This document shows positions 46,415 through 55,192 of a stretch of 64,000 nucleotides of DNA, piece by piece. Source of the stretch: Bin80 sp026709335. Lineage in GTDB: Bacteria > Bacteroidota > Rhodothermia > Rhodothermales > Bin80. The stretch's first letter is position 1. Every line of letters begins with the position of its first letter. The stretch covers positions 2,170,001 to 2,234,000 of the forward strand of contig OZ241385.1 in NCBI GenBank assembly GCA_965200825.1. The letters are read 5' to 3'. The translations under genes were made by a program, and so were the position numbers. Below the pieces are notes generated by a model. It ran no database searches, was not told the DNA's origin, and was given only the letters and a program-made list of their open reading frames with translations.

Positions 46415-47926
46415 ATGAATCATTCAGCACACGTATCTACTTCCAGTACAAACGAACAACAGAATATCAGGAAGAATTCAATAAATCATCAATTATTGGA
46501 AGAACTTGAAGAGCAAGCTCGAACTCTGGAGCCCACACAAGGGCAACTGGAAGAACTGTTTACAAAAGTGGAACAGTATGCCCGCCAGCATCTCGCCAAT
46601 GTGCGCGAAACTCCTGCTTTTGTCAAATCACAGGAGCGTAGCGTTGGATTACTGTCTTCTCCCATTAGCGAAACTGGTATTTCTCTGGATGAAACGTTAC
46701 AGCTTCTTCACGATCATGTAGATCATGAAGGAATAAATTCAGGATCTCCCCGCTACCTCGGCTATATTCCATCCGGTGGCCTGGTTCATTCCGCTTTTGG
46801 GGATTTTCTTGCCGCCATTGGCGGACGATATGCCGGTATATTCCATTCTGCTCCCGGTGCCGTTCGTATGGAAAATATGCTGGTTCGCTGGATGACAGAC
46901 GTTGTTGGCTACCCAAAACGAGCTGGTGGGTATCTGGCCTCGGGAGGGAGCATCGCTAATTTATCCGCAGTGATTACTGCGCGCGAAGCACATGGGCTTC
47001 GTGGGGCTGACTATGACCGGGCAGTGATCTACATGACCGATCACACTCATCACTGTGTAGACAAGGCACTACGGATTGCAGGGATGGGAAGTTCGATCTG
47101 CCGCAGAGTTCCCGAAGATGGTCATTGCCGAATGTCTGCCGAGGCACTCGAAAAAACGATTACAGCTGATAGAGCATCCGGTCTGAACCCATGGTTGATT
47201 GTTGGATCCGCCGGAACGACAAACACGGGCACAGTAGATCCGCTGGGAGACATCGCTTCTATCGCACGCTCAAACAATCTCTGGTTCCATGTAGATGGGG
47301 CGTATGGGGCATTTTTTATCCTCTGCCCAGAAGGGCGAGAAGTTCTCGCTGATATGAATCAGTCAAACTCGCTTGTTCTTGACCCACATAAAACATTATT
47401 CTTGCCATTTGGCACAGGTGCCCTCCTAGTTCGGGATCAGGAATTTCTTGGACCTGCACACGGAGGCCGTGGCGCCTATATGCTTGATATGGACTCAGAT
47501 GCACACGAGTTATCTCCTGCTTATCTGTCTCCTGAATTAACAAAGCATTTCCGTGGACTTCGCATGTGGCTGCCCCTTAAACTTCTCGGTGTAGCTCCAT
47601 TCCGCGCAGCCTTGTCAGAAAAAATTCACCTGGCTCGATATGCTTATGGACAACTTCAAAGTATTGACGGAATCCAGGTTGGTCCATATCCAGATTTATC
47701 TATTGTCACCTACCGATATGTTCCGAAAAAAGGAGATGCAAATGAATTCAATCTCTCTTTGGCGAAAAATTTACATCAAGACGGACGAGTATTCATGACA
47801 TCCACGCAAATTCGCCACACCATCGTTCTTCGTATGGCCGTTGGTTCATTCCGAACACATGTTGAGCACATTGACGAAGCGATGGAGGTTCTGTGCGACC
47901 ACATCAGAGCGCTGGAGGAAGATTGA
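46415..47926 (+). CDS. PLP-dependent group II decarboxylase (aromatic-L-amino-acid decarboxylase-like)
   Basis: A 503-residue fold-type I enzyme. PLP-binding features are HCVDKALRIAG near residues 212-222, the Asp in FHVDGAYGAFF near 292-302 and the Schiff-base Lys in DPHKTLFLPFG near 322-332. The N-terminal NHPRYLGYIP-like segment (GSPRYLGYIPSGG) and the GRGAYMLD loop fit the DDC/glutamate-decarboxylase group. It decarboxylates an L-amino acid; which one cannot be read from these motifs. It is monocistronic, divergent from eda. Confidence 0.9.
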   Translation: MNHSAHVSTSSTNEQQNIRKNSINHQLLEELEEQARTLEPTQGQLEELFTKVEQYARQHLANVRETPAFVKSQERSVGLLSSPISETGISLDETLQLLHDHVDHEGINSGSPRYLGYIPSGGLVHSAFGDFLAAIGGRYAGIFHSAPGAVRMENMLVRWMTDVVGYPKRAGGYLASGGSIANLSAVITAREAHGLRGADYDRAVIYMTDHTHHCVDKALRIAGMGSSICRRVPEDGHCRMSAEALEKTITADRASGLNPWLIVGSAGTTNTGTVDPLGDIASIARSNNLWFHVDGAYGAFFILCPEGREVLADMNQSNSLVLDPHKTLFLPFGTGALLVRDQEFLGPAHGGRGAYMLDMDSDAHELSPAYLSPELTKHFRGLRMWLPLKLLGVAPFRAALSEKIHLARYAYGQLQSIDGIQVGPYPDLSIVTYRYVPKKGDANEFNLSLAKNLHQDGRVFMTSTQIRHTIVLRMAVGSFRTHVEHIDEAMEVLCDHIRALEED

Positions 47927-48103
47927 CAGGAGAGCTCTGATCCGATATCGAAGCGGGATTGACCATTATGGGCTAAAGCATCCCGAGTTCTTTCGGTATT
48001 ATTGACAGCGAAGACTCTGACGGGAACACCATACCGTGCTGGCCAGAATCACTACAAAAACATTACTCTTGATTGAGTAGAAAGGAAAGCTCCCTGCCAA
48101 CAC

Positions 48104-48985
48104 TTAATCTCGTAATGTAGCATGTACAGTACGTGCGATTTCGGCTCCCAAAGTAGCAGAGTCGATCTCCTCCAACCCCTCAATCAGAATGACCAGAACA
48201 TACGGCGCAGAATCTGGCGGATAGATGATAGCCGTATCATGATGAATTCGGGTGATTTGACCGGTCTTGTGTGCAACCTGTACATCCGGCGGCAATCCGG
48301 CAGGAATCATTTCATTAAACTCCTGATCCAGTAACACATCAATCATACCACTGTCTGATTCTGGACTGACTGCTGCTCCCTGACTAATCATTTCCATGAG
48401 GGTTGCCAAAGCACGAGCTGTCGTAGAATTACTCAGTCCGAGTTCAAACGCTTTTAGATCTTCAACCCCTCGCAGTACTCGCATGCCGGGAGCTCCTAAG
48501 GAATCTACGGTATTCTGGATAGATTCTGCCCCCAGAAAATCAATCAACAGATTCGTCGCAAGATTGGACGATACGGTAATCATTTGATAGACCAGTTCCG
48601 AGATCTTCATGCGCTGCCCCAATCGTTCATAAATCGCATCATCAGAATCCTCTCCAATACTGTACAGAGTGCCATCTACGATGGAACGGAAAGAATTCTG
48701 AACTTCAAGCGTTGAGTCCAGCTTCAAACCTTGTTCATGAACTCTCCGCCATGCTTCAATCTGGACAGGTACTTTCATCGTACTGGCTGCATGAAAAGAT
48801 CGATCTGGCAGAATATCAAGAGTAGTCTGGGAACTCGCATCCCGAACGGCAACCGCAACTGTGGCGTTGGGGTATTGACTGATAATTTCCTGTACTTTCT
48901 CTTGCAGCGTGGCTAAATCACTGCATGAGATCAAAGTCCCGCAAATGAGGGCCGGCATCATCAGCAAAAGAATTAAGCGAGACAC
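48104..48985 (-). CDS. Class A beta-lactamase-like serine hydrolase, lipoprotein
   Basis: About 293 residues from a GTG start at 48985, four bases after the hisG stop. I chose this over the longer frame from 49078, which would overlap hisG by 89 bases. The N-terminus is a lipoprotein signal (LILLLMMPALICG, lipobox LISC). Catalytic motifs of the class A fold are present: STMK (S-x-x-K), SSN in TVSSNLATN, and HKTG (K-T-G). The Glu166 region is not typical, so it may be a penicillin-binding or diverged peptidase-like hydrolase instead of a resistance enzyme. Its tight spacing to hisG suggests a shared transcript. Confidence 0.82.
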   Translation of the reverse strand: MSRLILLLMMPALICGTLISCSDLATLQEKVQEIISQYPNATVAVAVRDASSQTTLDILPDRSFHAASTMKVPVQIEAWRRVHEQGLKLDSTLEVQNSFRSIVDGTLYSIGEDSDDAIYERLGQRMKISELVYQMITVSSNLATNLLIDFLGAESIQNTVDSLGAPGMRVLRGVEDLKAFELGLSNSTTARALATLMEMISQGAAVSPESDSGMIDVLLDQEFNEMIPAGLPPDVQVAHKTGQITRIHHDTAIIYPPDSAPYVLVILIEGLEEIDSATLGAEIARTVHATLRD

Positions 48986-48989
48986 AATC

Positions 48990-49838
48990 TTAGACTCTAC
49001 AGGTACGAATATCGGTAATGACAATCCCGGTAGCTCCGATTTTTTCGAGATCATCCATGATCTGATTGGTTTCTGCACGTTGAACCAGCGCTTTCACAGC
49101 AACCCAGTCTGGCTTGCTGAGTGGAGCAATTGTAGGGGATTCAATTCCAGGCGTGATCTGACAAACTTCCTCTAATACTGAGCGAAGACAACCGTACTCA
49201 ATCATTACATAAGTTCTTGCATGAAGTATGCCCTGAATTCGACGTACAAACAGATTTGCGTCAGTTAGTGATTCCATGATCCCGGGACGACCAGCCAGTA
49301 TCGCTTCGGTGTGCAAAATAGGTTCCCCAATCACAGAGAGCCCTGCATCTTCCAGGGTGCGCCCGGTTTGGACAAGATCAGCAATAATATCCGCAACGCC
49401 CAGCTGAATTGAAACCTCAACTGCCCCATCAAGGGGGACAATTTCTGCCTTAATATTTCGTCGATCCAGATCTGCAGAAACCAGATGAGTGAATGAAGTG
49501 GCGACGCGTAAACCGTCAAACTGATCGACATCCAGGTTGCGGTTTTCAGGACCGGCATAGCAAAGCCGCGCATTACCAAAACCCAAAGAGATGATTTCAT
49601 CCAGCCCTGCCTGCTGTTCAATCAGAAAATCTCTTCCGATGATTCCTAAATCAAGGACTCCATTACTCACATAGGTGGCAATATCACGAGGACGCAGAAA
49701 ATAAAACAGGACTTGATTTTCAGTATCCAGCACTCGCAGCTCGCGACCTGCACGTTGGCACCGATAACCCGCAGCTCGGATCAACTCGACAGCATCAACA
49801 GCAAGTGCCCCCTTATTGGGAAGAGCAATTTGCAACAT
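48990..49838 (-). CDS. hisG: ATP phosphoribosyltransferase, long form
   Basis: A 282-residue HisG_L type enzyme catalysing the first step of histidine synthesis from ATP and PRPP. The N-terminal catalytic part has LPNKGALAVDAVELI near residues 6-20 and GIIGRDFLIE near 65-74. The PRPP loop is seen as ADIIADLVQTGRTLEDAGL near 148-166. The C-terminal ACT-like regulatory domain (from about residue 210) allows histidine feedback without HisZ. It follows hisE by 17 bases. Confidence 0.95.
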   Translation of the reverse strand: MLQIALPNKGALAVDAVELIRAAGYRCQRAGRELRVLDTENQVLFYFLRPRDIATYVSNGVLDLGIIGRDFLIEQQAGLDEIISLGFGNARLCYAGPENRNLDVDQFDGLRVATSFTHLVSADLDRRNIKAEIVPLDGAVEVSIQLGVADIIADLVQTGRTLEDAGLSVIGEPILHTEAILAGRPGIMESLTDANLFVRRIQGILHARTYVMIEYGCLRSVLEEVCQITPGIESPTIAPLSKPDWVAVKALVQRAETNQIMDDLEKIGATGIVITDIRTCRV

Positions 49839-49855
49839 TTGAAAAATCAGGTGGC

Positions 49856-50119
49856 TCAGAGATGACGATATATGTCGTCTAAAGATAGGTTACAGGCGAG
49901 CATCATCACCTGAGTATGATAGATCAGTTGGGAAATTTCTTCGGCAGCCCGCTCGGGGCTTTCATGATTGGCAGCCATCCATACTTCTCCTGCTTCCTCC
50001 AAAAGCTTTTTGCCAATCTCATGCGGGCCTGCTAGGACCGCTTTGACCGTGCCTGATGCTGGATCTTGTTGATTTACTTTATTCTGGAGCTCCCGGAAAA
50101 GATCTTCAAAGCGCTTCAT
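49856..50119 (-). CDS. hisE: Phosphoribosyl-ATP pyrophosphatase
   Basis: An 87-residue stand-alone HisE of the MazG-like all-alpha NTP pyrophosphohydrolase fold. The metal motif is KKLLEEAGEVWMAA near residues 34-47 with E-E-x-x-E, followed by EEISQLIYHTQVMM near 61-74 with the conserved E/D helix. It performs the second step of histidine synthesis and is paired directly with hisG. The other his genes are not in this window. Confidence 0.93.
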   Translation of the reverse strand: MKRFEDLFRELQNKVNQQDPASGTVKAVLAGPHEIGKKLLEEAGEVWMAANHESPERAAEEISQLIYHTQVMMLACNLSLDDIYRHL

Positions 50120-50251
50120 ATAATTATGGGATCATTAGGAATTATGATTGAACTTATCTTCCATACTGCCACAGTCTGTCAAATACTCCATCCATGAGGC
50201 GAGTATGATGGCAACGCATGTAAAAAATTTTTGGATAAATAATTCCCCAAA

Positions 50252-50287
50252 TATAAAAGAAAGGGCCAGATCATCAGATGCTGGCCC
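50252..50287 (-). terminator. Rho-independent terminator
   Basis: The stem GGGCCAG/CTGGCCC (50263-50269 with 50281-50287) is followed on the - strand by a T-rich run (TTTCTTTTAT). It lies 50 bases after the small hypothetical gene ending at 50336. Confidence 0.7.
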
Positions 50288-50335
50288 GCCAGGATACGAG
50301 ATCCTCGAGAATTATTTTGAATATTCAGAGATGCT

Positions 50336-50557
50336 CTACGCCTTGACTGCTTCTGCAAGAATACGATTGAGTTGCGCTTTGGAACGCTCACATGTTCCTA
50401 CGAGGATATCATCAATAAACGTAATGAGTGCTGAACGTTCGCGTGGATCGGATTCATATGACTCCAATGCGGACATAAAACGTCTCCAGACAGATTCCTC
50501 AATCTGCCCGTCCAAGTATCGAGCAAACAGTCGCCCCAGCGGATTTGAATGTTTCAT
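50336..50557 (-). CDS. Small hypothetical protein, 73 aa
   Basis: Start chosen at the ATG at 50557 (MKHSNPLGRLF), since the upstream part of the frame is Cys/Ile-rich and not protein-like. The product is helical and charged (SALESYESDPRERSALITFIDD near residues 29-50), with no recognised family. It lies between rpoN and hisE on the same strand and is followed by a good terminator, so it is probably a real gene. Confidence 0.6.
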   Translation of the reverse strand: MKHSNPLGRLFARYLDGQIEESVWRRFMSALESYESDPRERSALITFIDDILVGTCERSKAQLNRILAEAVKA

Positions 50558-50806
50558 TTTTTTCGGATGTAATTTGATTGAAGAGCAGTGAACTGAAGCC
50601 TCGATTATCCTTACGGCAAAAATCGGGCCAAAGTTGCATTTCTGCATGGCATTCAAACGGATTACACACGAAAAGTAGCATATACGCAATCCAGCTACAA
50701 AGATTTCGTGTACAAAACAAGAGGACTATATCGAATTTTTTGGAATTCGTCTGAGAAGAAAGGTTTCTACTTGAAGCATTCGGGGGATGCCCTGCCAAAC
50801 AGGCGA

Positions 50807-52288
50807 TCACGATAGAACAATCTCTCTTCGTAGCCGGGCAACAGGAATTTCCAGTTGCCTTCGATACTTGGAAACTGTACGCCGCGCAATCCGATATCCC
50901 TGTTCCTTCAATTTGGCCGTGACAACTTGATCCGTTAATGGATCCGTTTTATCTTCTTCTTCAATCATGCTTGTAATGATTGACTTGACTTCTTTGTTTG
51001 ATACAGTGATACCGGCATCTGTCTTAACTCCCTCCGAGAAAAAGTACTTAAGCTCGTAAACACCAAAGTCACAGTGAACATATTTCCCGTTCACAACACG
51101 ACTGACCGTAGAAATATCCATACCGATCCGTGTTGCAATATCCTTAAGAATCAGGGGACGTAAATGTCCTTCACCGTATGTGAAGAAGGCCTCTTGAAAC
51201 GAGACGATTTCACGCATCACAGAAAGCATGGTTTTGCGGCGCTGCTCCACCGCATCAATAAACCATTTGGCTGACTCAATTTTAGACCGCAGAAATTGCC
51301 TGGTCTTTGAATCCGCTGCCTCGGCAGATTCAAATTTCTTGTCCGAAGACATATTCTCAATCATTTCCCGATAGGACTTGGAAATGGTGAGTGTCGGGAA
51401 ATTTCCGGCATTCAACTGGATCACAAAAGAGCCATTCGCCTTTCGTATCAAAAAATCAGGAATTACATAATTCTCCTGAAGAGTGATTACCCCTTCGCCC
51501 GGTTTTGGATTACAGGACTGAATCAAATCTATTGCCGATTTGAGGGCAACATCATCAATATTCAGGCGATCCTTGATACGATCATAATGTCTCCTGGAAA
51601 AAGCGCTAAACAACTTGCTGACCACCTGCGTTGCAATTTCATGCCCCGGAGTATGCTCAGGTATGGATTCCAACTGGATCAACAAACATTCCTGTACACT
51701 GCGGGCTGCGATGCCTAGCGGATCCAGCCGCTGAATATGATGCAATACCCGCAGTACATCTTTCTCAGACAGTTCTTCCCGATAGTTAAAGGCAATGTCA
51801 TCCACAATAGAAGCAATCTCTCGTCTCAGGTAACCATCTTCGTCAATGGATCCGATAATTTGCTCCGCAATCAGCGTATCCCGCCTGTCCAGGCTCAAAT
51901 ACCCCTTCTGGTTGCGCAGATGATCCGTCATAGATTCCGCAGCTACAATTGGTATCTCTCGATCCTGCTGCTGATCCTCTACCCGAGCTTTATACCCATA
52001 AAGGTCATCTATATCCGGAAGCAGGTCTTCAAGATCAAATTCTTCTTCATTATTGCTTTCATCTGACTCCTCATTTGGGTGCGAAGTCAGATCATCCAAC
52101 CCACCCTCCTCTAGGAGAGGGTTTTTTTCAAGTTCTTGCTGAATCCGTTGCTCCAAGGCAAGAGTTGGTAACTGCAATAATTTGATATACTGGATCTGCT
52201 GAGGAGACAGCTTTTGCTGCAATCTCAATTCCTGATTTAGATTCAGCATGTTTTGAAGGGGAATGCCTAATTTTGTTACACTTGCCAT
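50807..52288 (-). CDS. rpoN: RNA polymerase sigma-54 factor
   Basis: A 493-residue protein with all three regions. Region I is Gln/Leu-rich (LNQELRLQQKLSPQQIQYIKLLQLP, start near residue 17) for activator response. An acidic Region II (DESNNEEEFDLEDLLPDIDD near 74-93) and the core-binding domain come next. The C-terminal DNA-binding domain contains the RpoN box ARRTVSKYRRQL near residues 470-481. It directs polymerase to -24/-12 promoters. It is transcribed divergently from ruvB, with 82 bases between the starts. Confidence 0.95.
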   Translation of the reverse strand: MASVTKLGIPLQNMLNLNQELRLQQKLSPQQIQYIKLLQLPTLALEQRIQQELEKNPLLEEGGLDDLTSHPNEESDESNNEEEFDLEDLLPDIDDLYGYKARVEDQQQDREIPIVAAESMTDHLRNQKGYLSLDRRDTLIAEQIIGSIDEDGYLRREIASIVDDIAFNYREELSEKDVLRVLHHIQRLDPLGIAARSVQECLLIQLESIPEHTPGHEIATQVVSKLFSAFSRRHYDRIKDRLNIDDVALKSAIDLIQSCNPKPGEGVITLQENYVIPDFLIRKANGSFVIQLNAGNFPTLTISKSYREMIENMSSDKKFESAEAADSKTRQFLRSKIESAKWFIDAVEQRRKTMLSVMREIVSFQEAFFTYGEGHLRPLILKDIATRIGMDISTVSRVVNGKYVHCDFGVYELKYFFSEGVKTDAGITVSNKEVKSIITSMIEEEDKTDPLTDQVVTAKLKEQGYRIARRTVSKYRRQLEIPVARLRREIVLS

Positions 52289-52370
52289 ATGAAACGTAGC
52301 AGGTGGCTACGGTGTTTGCATATTGAGCGGGTAACACGATATTTGAATATGCGATTGTCTTACATACATC

Positions 52371-53936
52371 ATGACTGAACGCCAGGGAATTGTTGCCCCC
52401 AGGGTACAAGATCAGGACTTTGAACGACGACTTCGTCCGCGAAAACTCGAGGATTTCATCGGACAGGAGAAAATCAAGAGCAATCTGAAGGTTTTTATGC
52501 AGGCAGCTCTAGAGCGTCAGGAAGCACTCGACCATGTACTTCTGTCTGGCCCCCCCGGGCTCGGAAAATGTGTAACAGCAGATACACAAATCCAGACCTC
52601 TGAAGGCCATGTTGCCATGGAACGCCTGCTCCCAGCGAACCTGCGACCCGGCGAATACAGAAAACATCCCGTCACGGTCATCGGATCATGCGGAGCGGAG
52701 CAGGCTTCTCATGTGTATGCAAACGGAAATAGTCCTACGGTCCGCATCCATACAAGCTGTGGAAAATCCCTTGAAGGAACACCGGCGCATCCGATCTTGG
52801 GCGAAATTCATGGCTCTCTTGCCTGGCGCACTCTGAACTCCATCCAGACCGGAGACGCTGTTCTGGTGTTCCCCAATCCCCCAACAGATACGTCTATCAA
52901 TCGAAGTGGACTCGGATTCACTGGCCGGGAAGTAACTGCGCTGGAAAATACCAGCTCTGAGAGACCAAAGATAAGCGAAGGATTTGCGTGGAGTGTGGTG
53001 ACCCGAGTGGAGTTATCCAAGGCAGAAACATTCGATTTTGTCATTCCCGGATCCCATTCATTCTCCGGAAATGGCTTCTGCAATCACAATACCACACTCG
53101 GGCATATAATTGCAGAAGAAATGGGAGCATCCATCACGACTTCCTCTGGCCCCGTTCTTGACAAGCCCGCAGATCTCGCAGGAATCCTGACCAAATTGAA
53201 GGCAGGGGATGTATTGTTCATTGACGAAATGCATCGCTTGTCCCCATTGGTTGAAGAATACCTCTATTCTGCCATGGAAGATTATTACATCGACATTGTC
53301 ATTGACAGCGGCCCAAATGCCCGGAGTGTCAAGATTCCGCTGCCTCAATTCACAATGGTTGGAGCAACTACAAGGAAAGGTCTTTTAACCGCACCACTAC
53401 GTAGCCGATTCGGAATTGATTTTCGGTATGACTACTACAGTACTGAGCTACTCCAGGCTATCCTTACTCGCTCCGCCAGCATCCTGAACGTCTCCATTGA
53501 TAAAAACGGTGCACTCGAAATTGCGCGGCGAAGCCGGGGAACACCTCGAATTGCGAACCGCCTGCTCCGCCGCGCACGAGATTTTGCGCAAGTTGAGGGA
53601 GATGGTTGTATAAGCCTGAAAACCGCCGATCGAGCGCTCACAGCACTCGATGTAGACGCAGAAGGGTTGGATGAAATGGATATACGTATTCTTATGAGCC
53701 TTATTGATAAATTCAATGGTGGGCCTACAGGACTATCGACATTGTCTGTCTCTGTGGGAGAGGAACCCGGAACGATTGAAGAAGTCTATGAGCCTTACCT
53801 GATCCAGGAAGGATATATGCAGCGAACTGCACGAGGGCGTGTTGCCACAAGGCGGGCTTACAAACACTTAAATCGAAAAATTACCGGCGAGATACCCGAT
53901 CTCTTTGGCGATCAAAACGAGGATACTCCAAAATGA
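52371..53936 (+). CDS. ruvB: Holliday junction DNA helicase RuvB containing an intein
   Basis: 521 residues, of which 347 are RuvB (normal length) and 174 are an intein at residues 67-240. The N-terminal part is FERRLRPRKLEDFIGQ near residues 17-32, then LLSGPPGLGK, which ends the first half of Walker A. After the insert, TTLGHIIAEEMG completes the loop. Walker B is LFIDEMHRL (usually DEIHRL), the sensor and arginine-finger region is GATTRKGLLTAPLRSRFG, and the C-terminal winged helix has RTARGRVAT. RuvB drives branch migration with RuvA. Without splicing the ATP site would be split, so activity should depend on intein removal. Its stop overlaps the start of the next gene (ATGA). Confidence 0.95.
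   Translation: MTERQGIVAPRVQDQDFERRLRPRKLEDFIGQEKIKSNLKVFMQAALERQEALDHVLLSGPPGLGKCVTADTQIQTSEGHVAMERLLPANLRPGEYRKHPVTVIGSCGAEQASHVYANGNSPTVRIHTSCGKSLEGTPAHPILGEIHGSLAWRTLNSIQTGDAVLVFPNPPTDTSINRSGLGFTGREVTALENTSSERPKISEGFAWSVVTRVELSKAETFDFVIPGSHSFSGNGFCNHNTTLGHIIAEEMGASITTSSGPVLDKPADLAGILTKLKAGDVLFIDEMHRLSPLVEEYLYSAMEDYYIDIVIDSGPNARSVKIPLPQFTMVGATTRKGLLTAPLRSRFGIDFRYDYYSTELLQAILTRSASILNVSIDKNGALEIARRSRGTPRIANRLLRRARDFAQVEGDGCISLKTADRALTALDVDAEGLDEMDIRILMSLIDKFNGGPTGLSTLSVSVGEEPGTIEEVYEPYLIQEGYMQRTARGRVATRRAYKHLNRKITGEIPDLFGDQNEDTPK
52569..53090 (+). other. Mini-intein in RuvB Walker A loop
   Basis: 174 residues, from Cys1 (TGT at 52569) to Asn174 (AAT at 53088), with Thr as the first C-extein residue. 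Splicing blocks seen: A, CVTADTQIQTSEG; B, the T-x-x-H motif in EGTPAHPIL; F, ETFDFVIPGSHSF; G, NGFCNHN with the penultimate His. Only about 60 residues separate blocks B and F, with no LAGLIDADG or HNH endonuclease motif. It is therefore a splicing-only intein that cannot home by itself. Confidence 0.95.
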
Positions 53937-55192
53937 AACAGGCTTTGACCTTTTCCCTTCTGCTGATCGCAGCATGTACCGTTGAAGAAAACCTCGAATT
54001 TGCTTGCGCAGAGAATAATGATGATCTAAATCTTCCTGCCGGTTTTTGTGCTGTTGTGGTAGCAGACTCACTGGGACGAGCTCGACATCTGACAGTTCGT
54101 GACAATGGAGATATTTACGTCGCATTCCGAAATCAGGATGATGCCGGAGGGATTGCCGCTCTGCGGGATGAAAATGGCAATGGCAGAGCAGATAGAATAG
54201 AATACTTCGGAGATCTGAGAGGTACAGGAATTCATTGGCGCGAAGGCTGGATTTATTTCGGAGCAAATAATCAGATCGTTCGCTATGCTCTGAATGCACA
54301 AGAATTCACCCCGGCATCTGCTCCCGAAGTCATGGTGAACGGCTTCCAGGAACAGAACAGCCACCAGGCAAAACCATTTGAATTTGATGATTCCGGGAAT
54401 TTGTATGTAAACATTGGCGCCCCCTCAAATGCCTGCCAAGAAATGCGGCGATCTCCCGGCTCTGAGGGTCTTGACCCATGCCCACAGTTGAATTATTTTG
54501 GCGGAGTCTGGCGCGTGAGTATACGCCCGGAACAACATGTCCATGAAGATGGAATTCGGTATGCAACAGGGATCCGCCATGGTGTAGCCAATGCATGGCA
54601 CGAAGGGAATCTGTATGTAGTGCAACATGGCAGAGATGACCTTCACAGACTGTGGCCAGATCTCTTCACCGAAACCCAAAACAATAACCTACCTGCGGAA
54701 GAATTTCTAGTCGTTCAGGAAGGGGCGGATTTCGGTTGGCCATACTGCTATTATGATCATCAGTCAGGGATAAAAAAGCTGAATCCCGAATACGGAGGTG
54801 ATGGAGAAATTATTGGACGATGTGAACAAGCTACATTACCTATTCATGGATTTCCGGCGCATTGGGCCCCAAACGATCTGCTCTTCTATACGGGTACCCA
54901 GTATCCGGAAAAATATCACAATGGTGCTTTCGTTGCATTCCACGGAAGCTGGAATCGAAGCCCAATTCAGGATGGTTTTCAAGTGATATTCCTTCCGATG
55001 GCGGCTGGAGAGGTACTGGGAGAACCAGAGATGTTCGCAGGGGGCTTTGCTGCGATTGATTCCCTGTCTACTCCTGGCCTTGCTCGAGCAAGGCCGACCG
55101 GTCTGGCTATGGGACCGGATGGTTCAGTGTATATATCGGACTCCGTAAAAGGTCGAATCTGGAGAATCCTATACACTAATTCGAGCGGCTAA
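53933..55192 (+). CDS. PQQ-type sugar dehydrogenase (sorbosone/glucose dehydrogenase-like) lipoprotein
   Basis: A 419-residue protein. The lipoprotein signal is FSLLLIAAC (Cys16), followed by a six-bladed propeller of the soluble glucose/sorbosone dehydrogenase family: LPAGFCAVVVADSLGRARHLTV near residues 33-54, NGDIYVAF, DENGNGRADRIEYFGD, GIRHGVANAW near 210-219, VQEGADFGWPYCYYD near 261-275 and GLAMGPDGSVYISDS near 397-411. It would oxidise sugars at the cell surface with PQQ or a related cofactor, although no pqq genes are in view. It overlaps both neighbours (ruvB and the FAD/Fe-S dehydrogenase) by a few bases, so all three are translationally linked. Confidence 0.85.
   Translation: MKQALTFSLLLIAACTVEENLEFACAENNDDLNLPAGFCAVVVADSLGRARHLTVRDNGDIYVAFRNQDDAGGIAALRDENGNGRADRIEYFGDLRGTGIHWREGWIYFGANNQIVRYALNAQEFTPASAPEVMVNGFQEQNSHQAKPFEFDDSGNLYVNIGAPSNACQEMRRSPGSEGLDPCPQLNYFGGVWRVSIRPEQHVHEDGIRYATGIRHGVANAWHEGNLYVVQHGRDDLHRLWPDLFTETQNNNLPAEEFLVVQEGADFGWPYCYYDHQSGIKKLNPEYGGDGEIIGRCEQATLPIHGFPAHWAPNDLLFYTGTQYPEKYHNGAFVAFHGSWNRSPIQDGFQVIFLPMAAGEVLGEPEMFAGGFAAIDSLSTPGLARARPTGLAMGPDGSVYISDSVKGRIWRILYTNSSG

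Noticed and set aside
48104..49078. Longer start for the beta-lactamase-like gene at 49078
   Set aside because: It would overlap hisG by 89 bases and place a non-signal segment ahead of a clean lipoprotein signal; the GTG at 48985 fits better.
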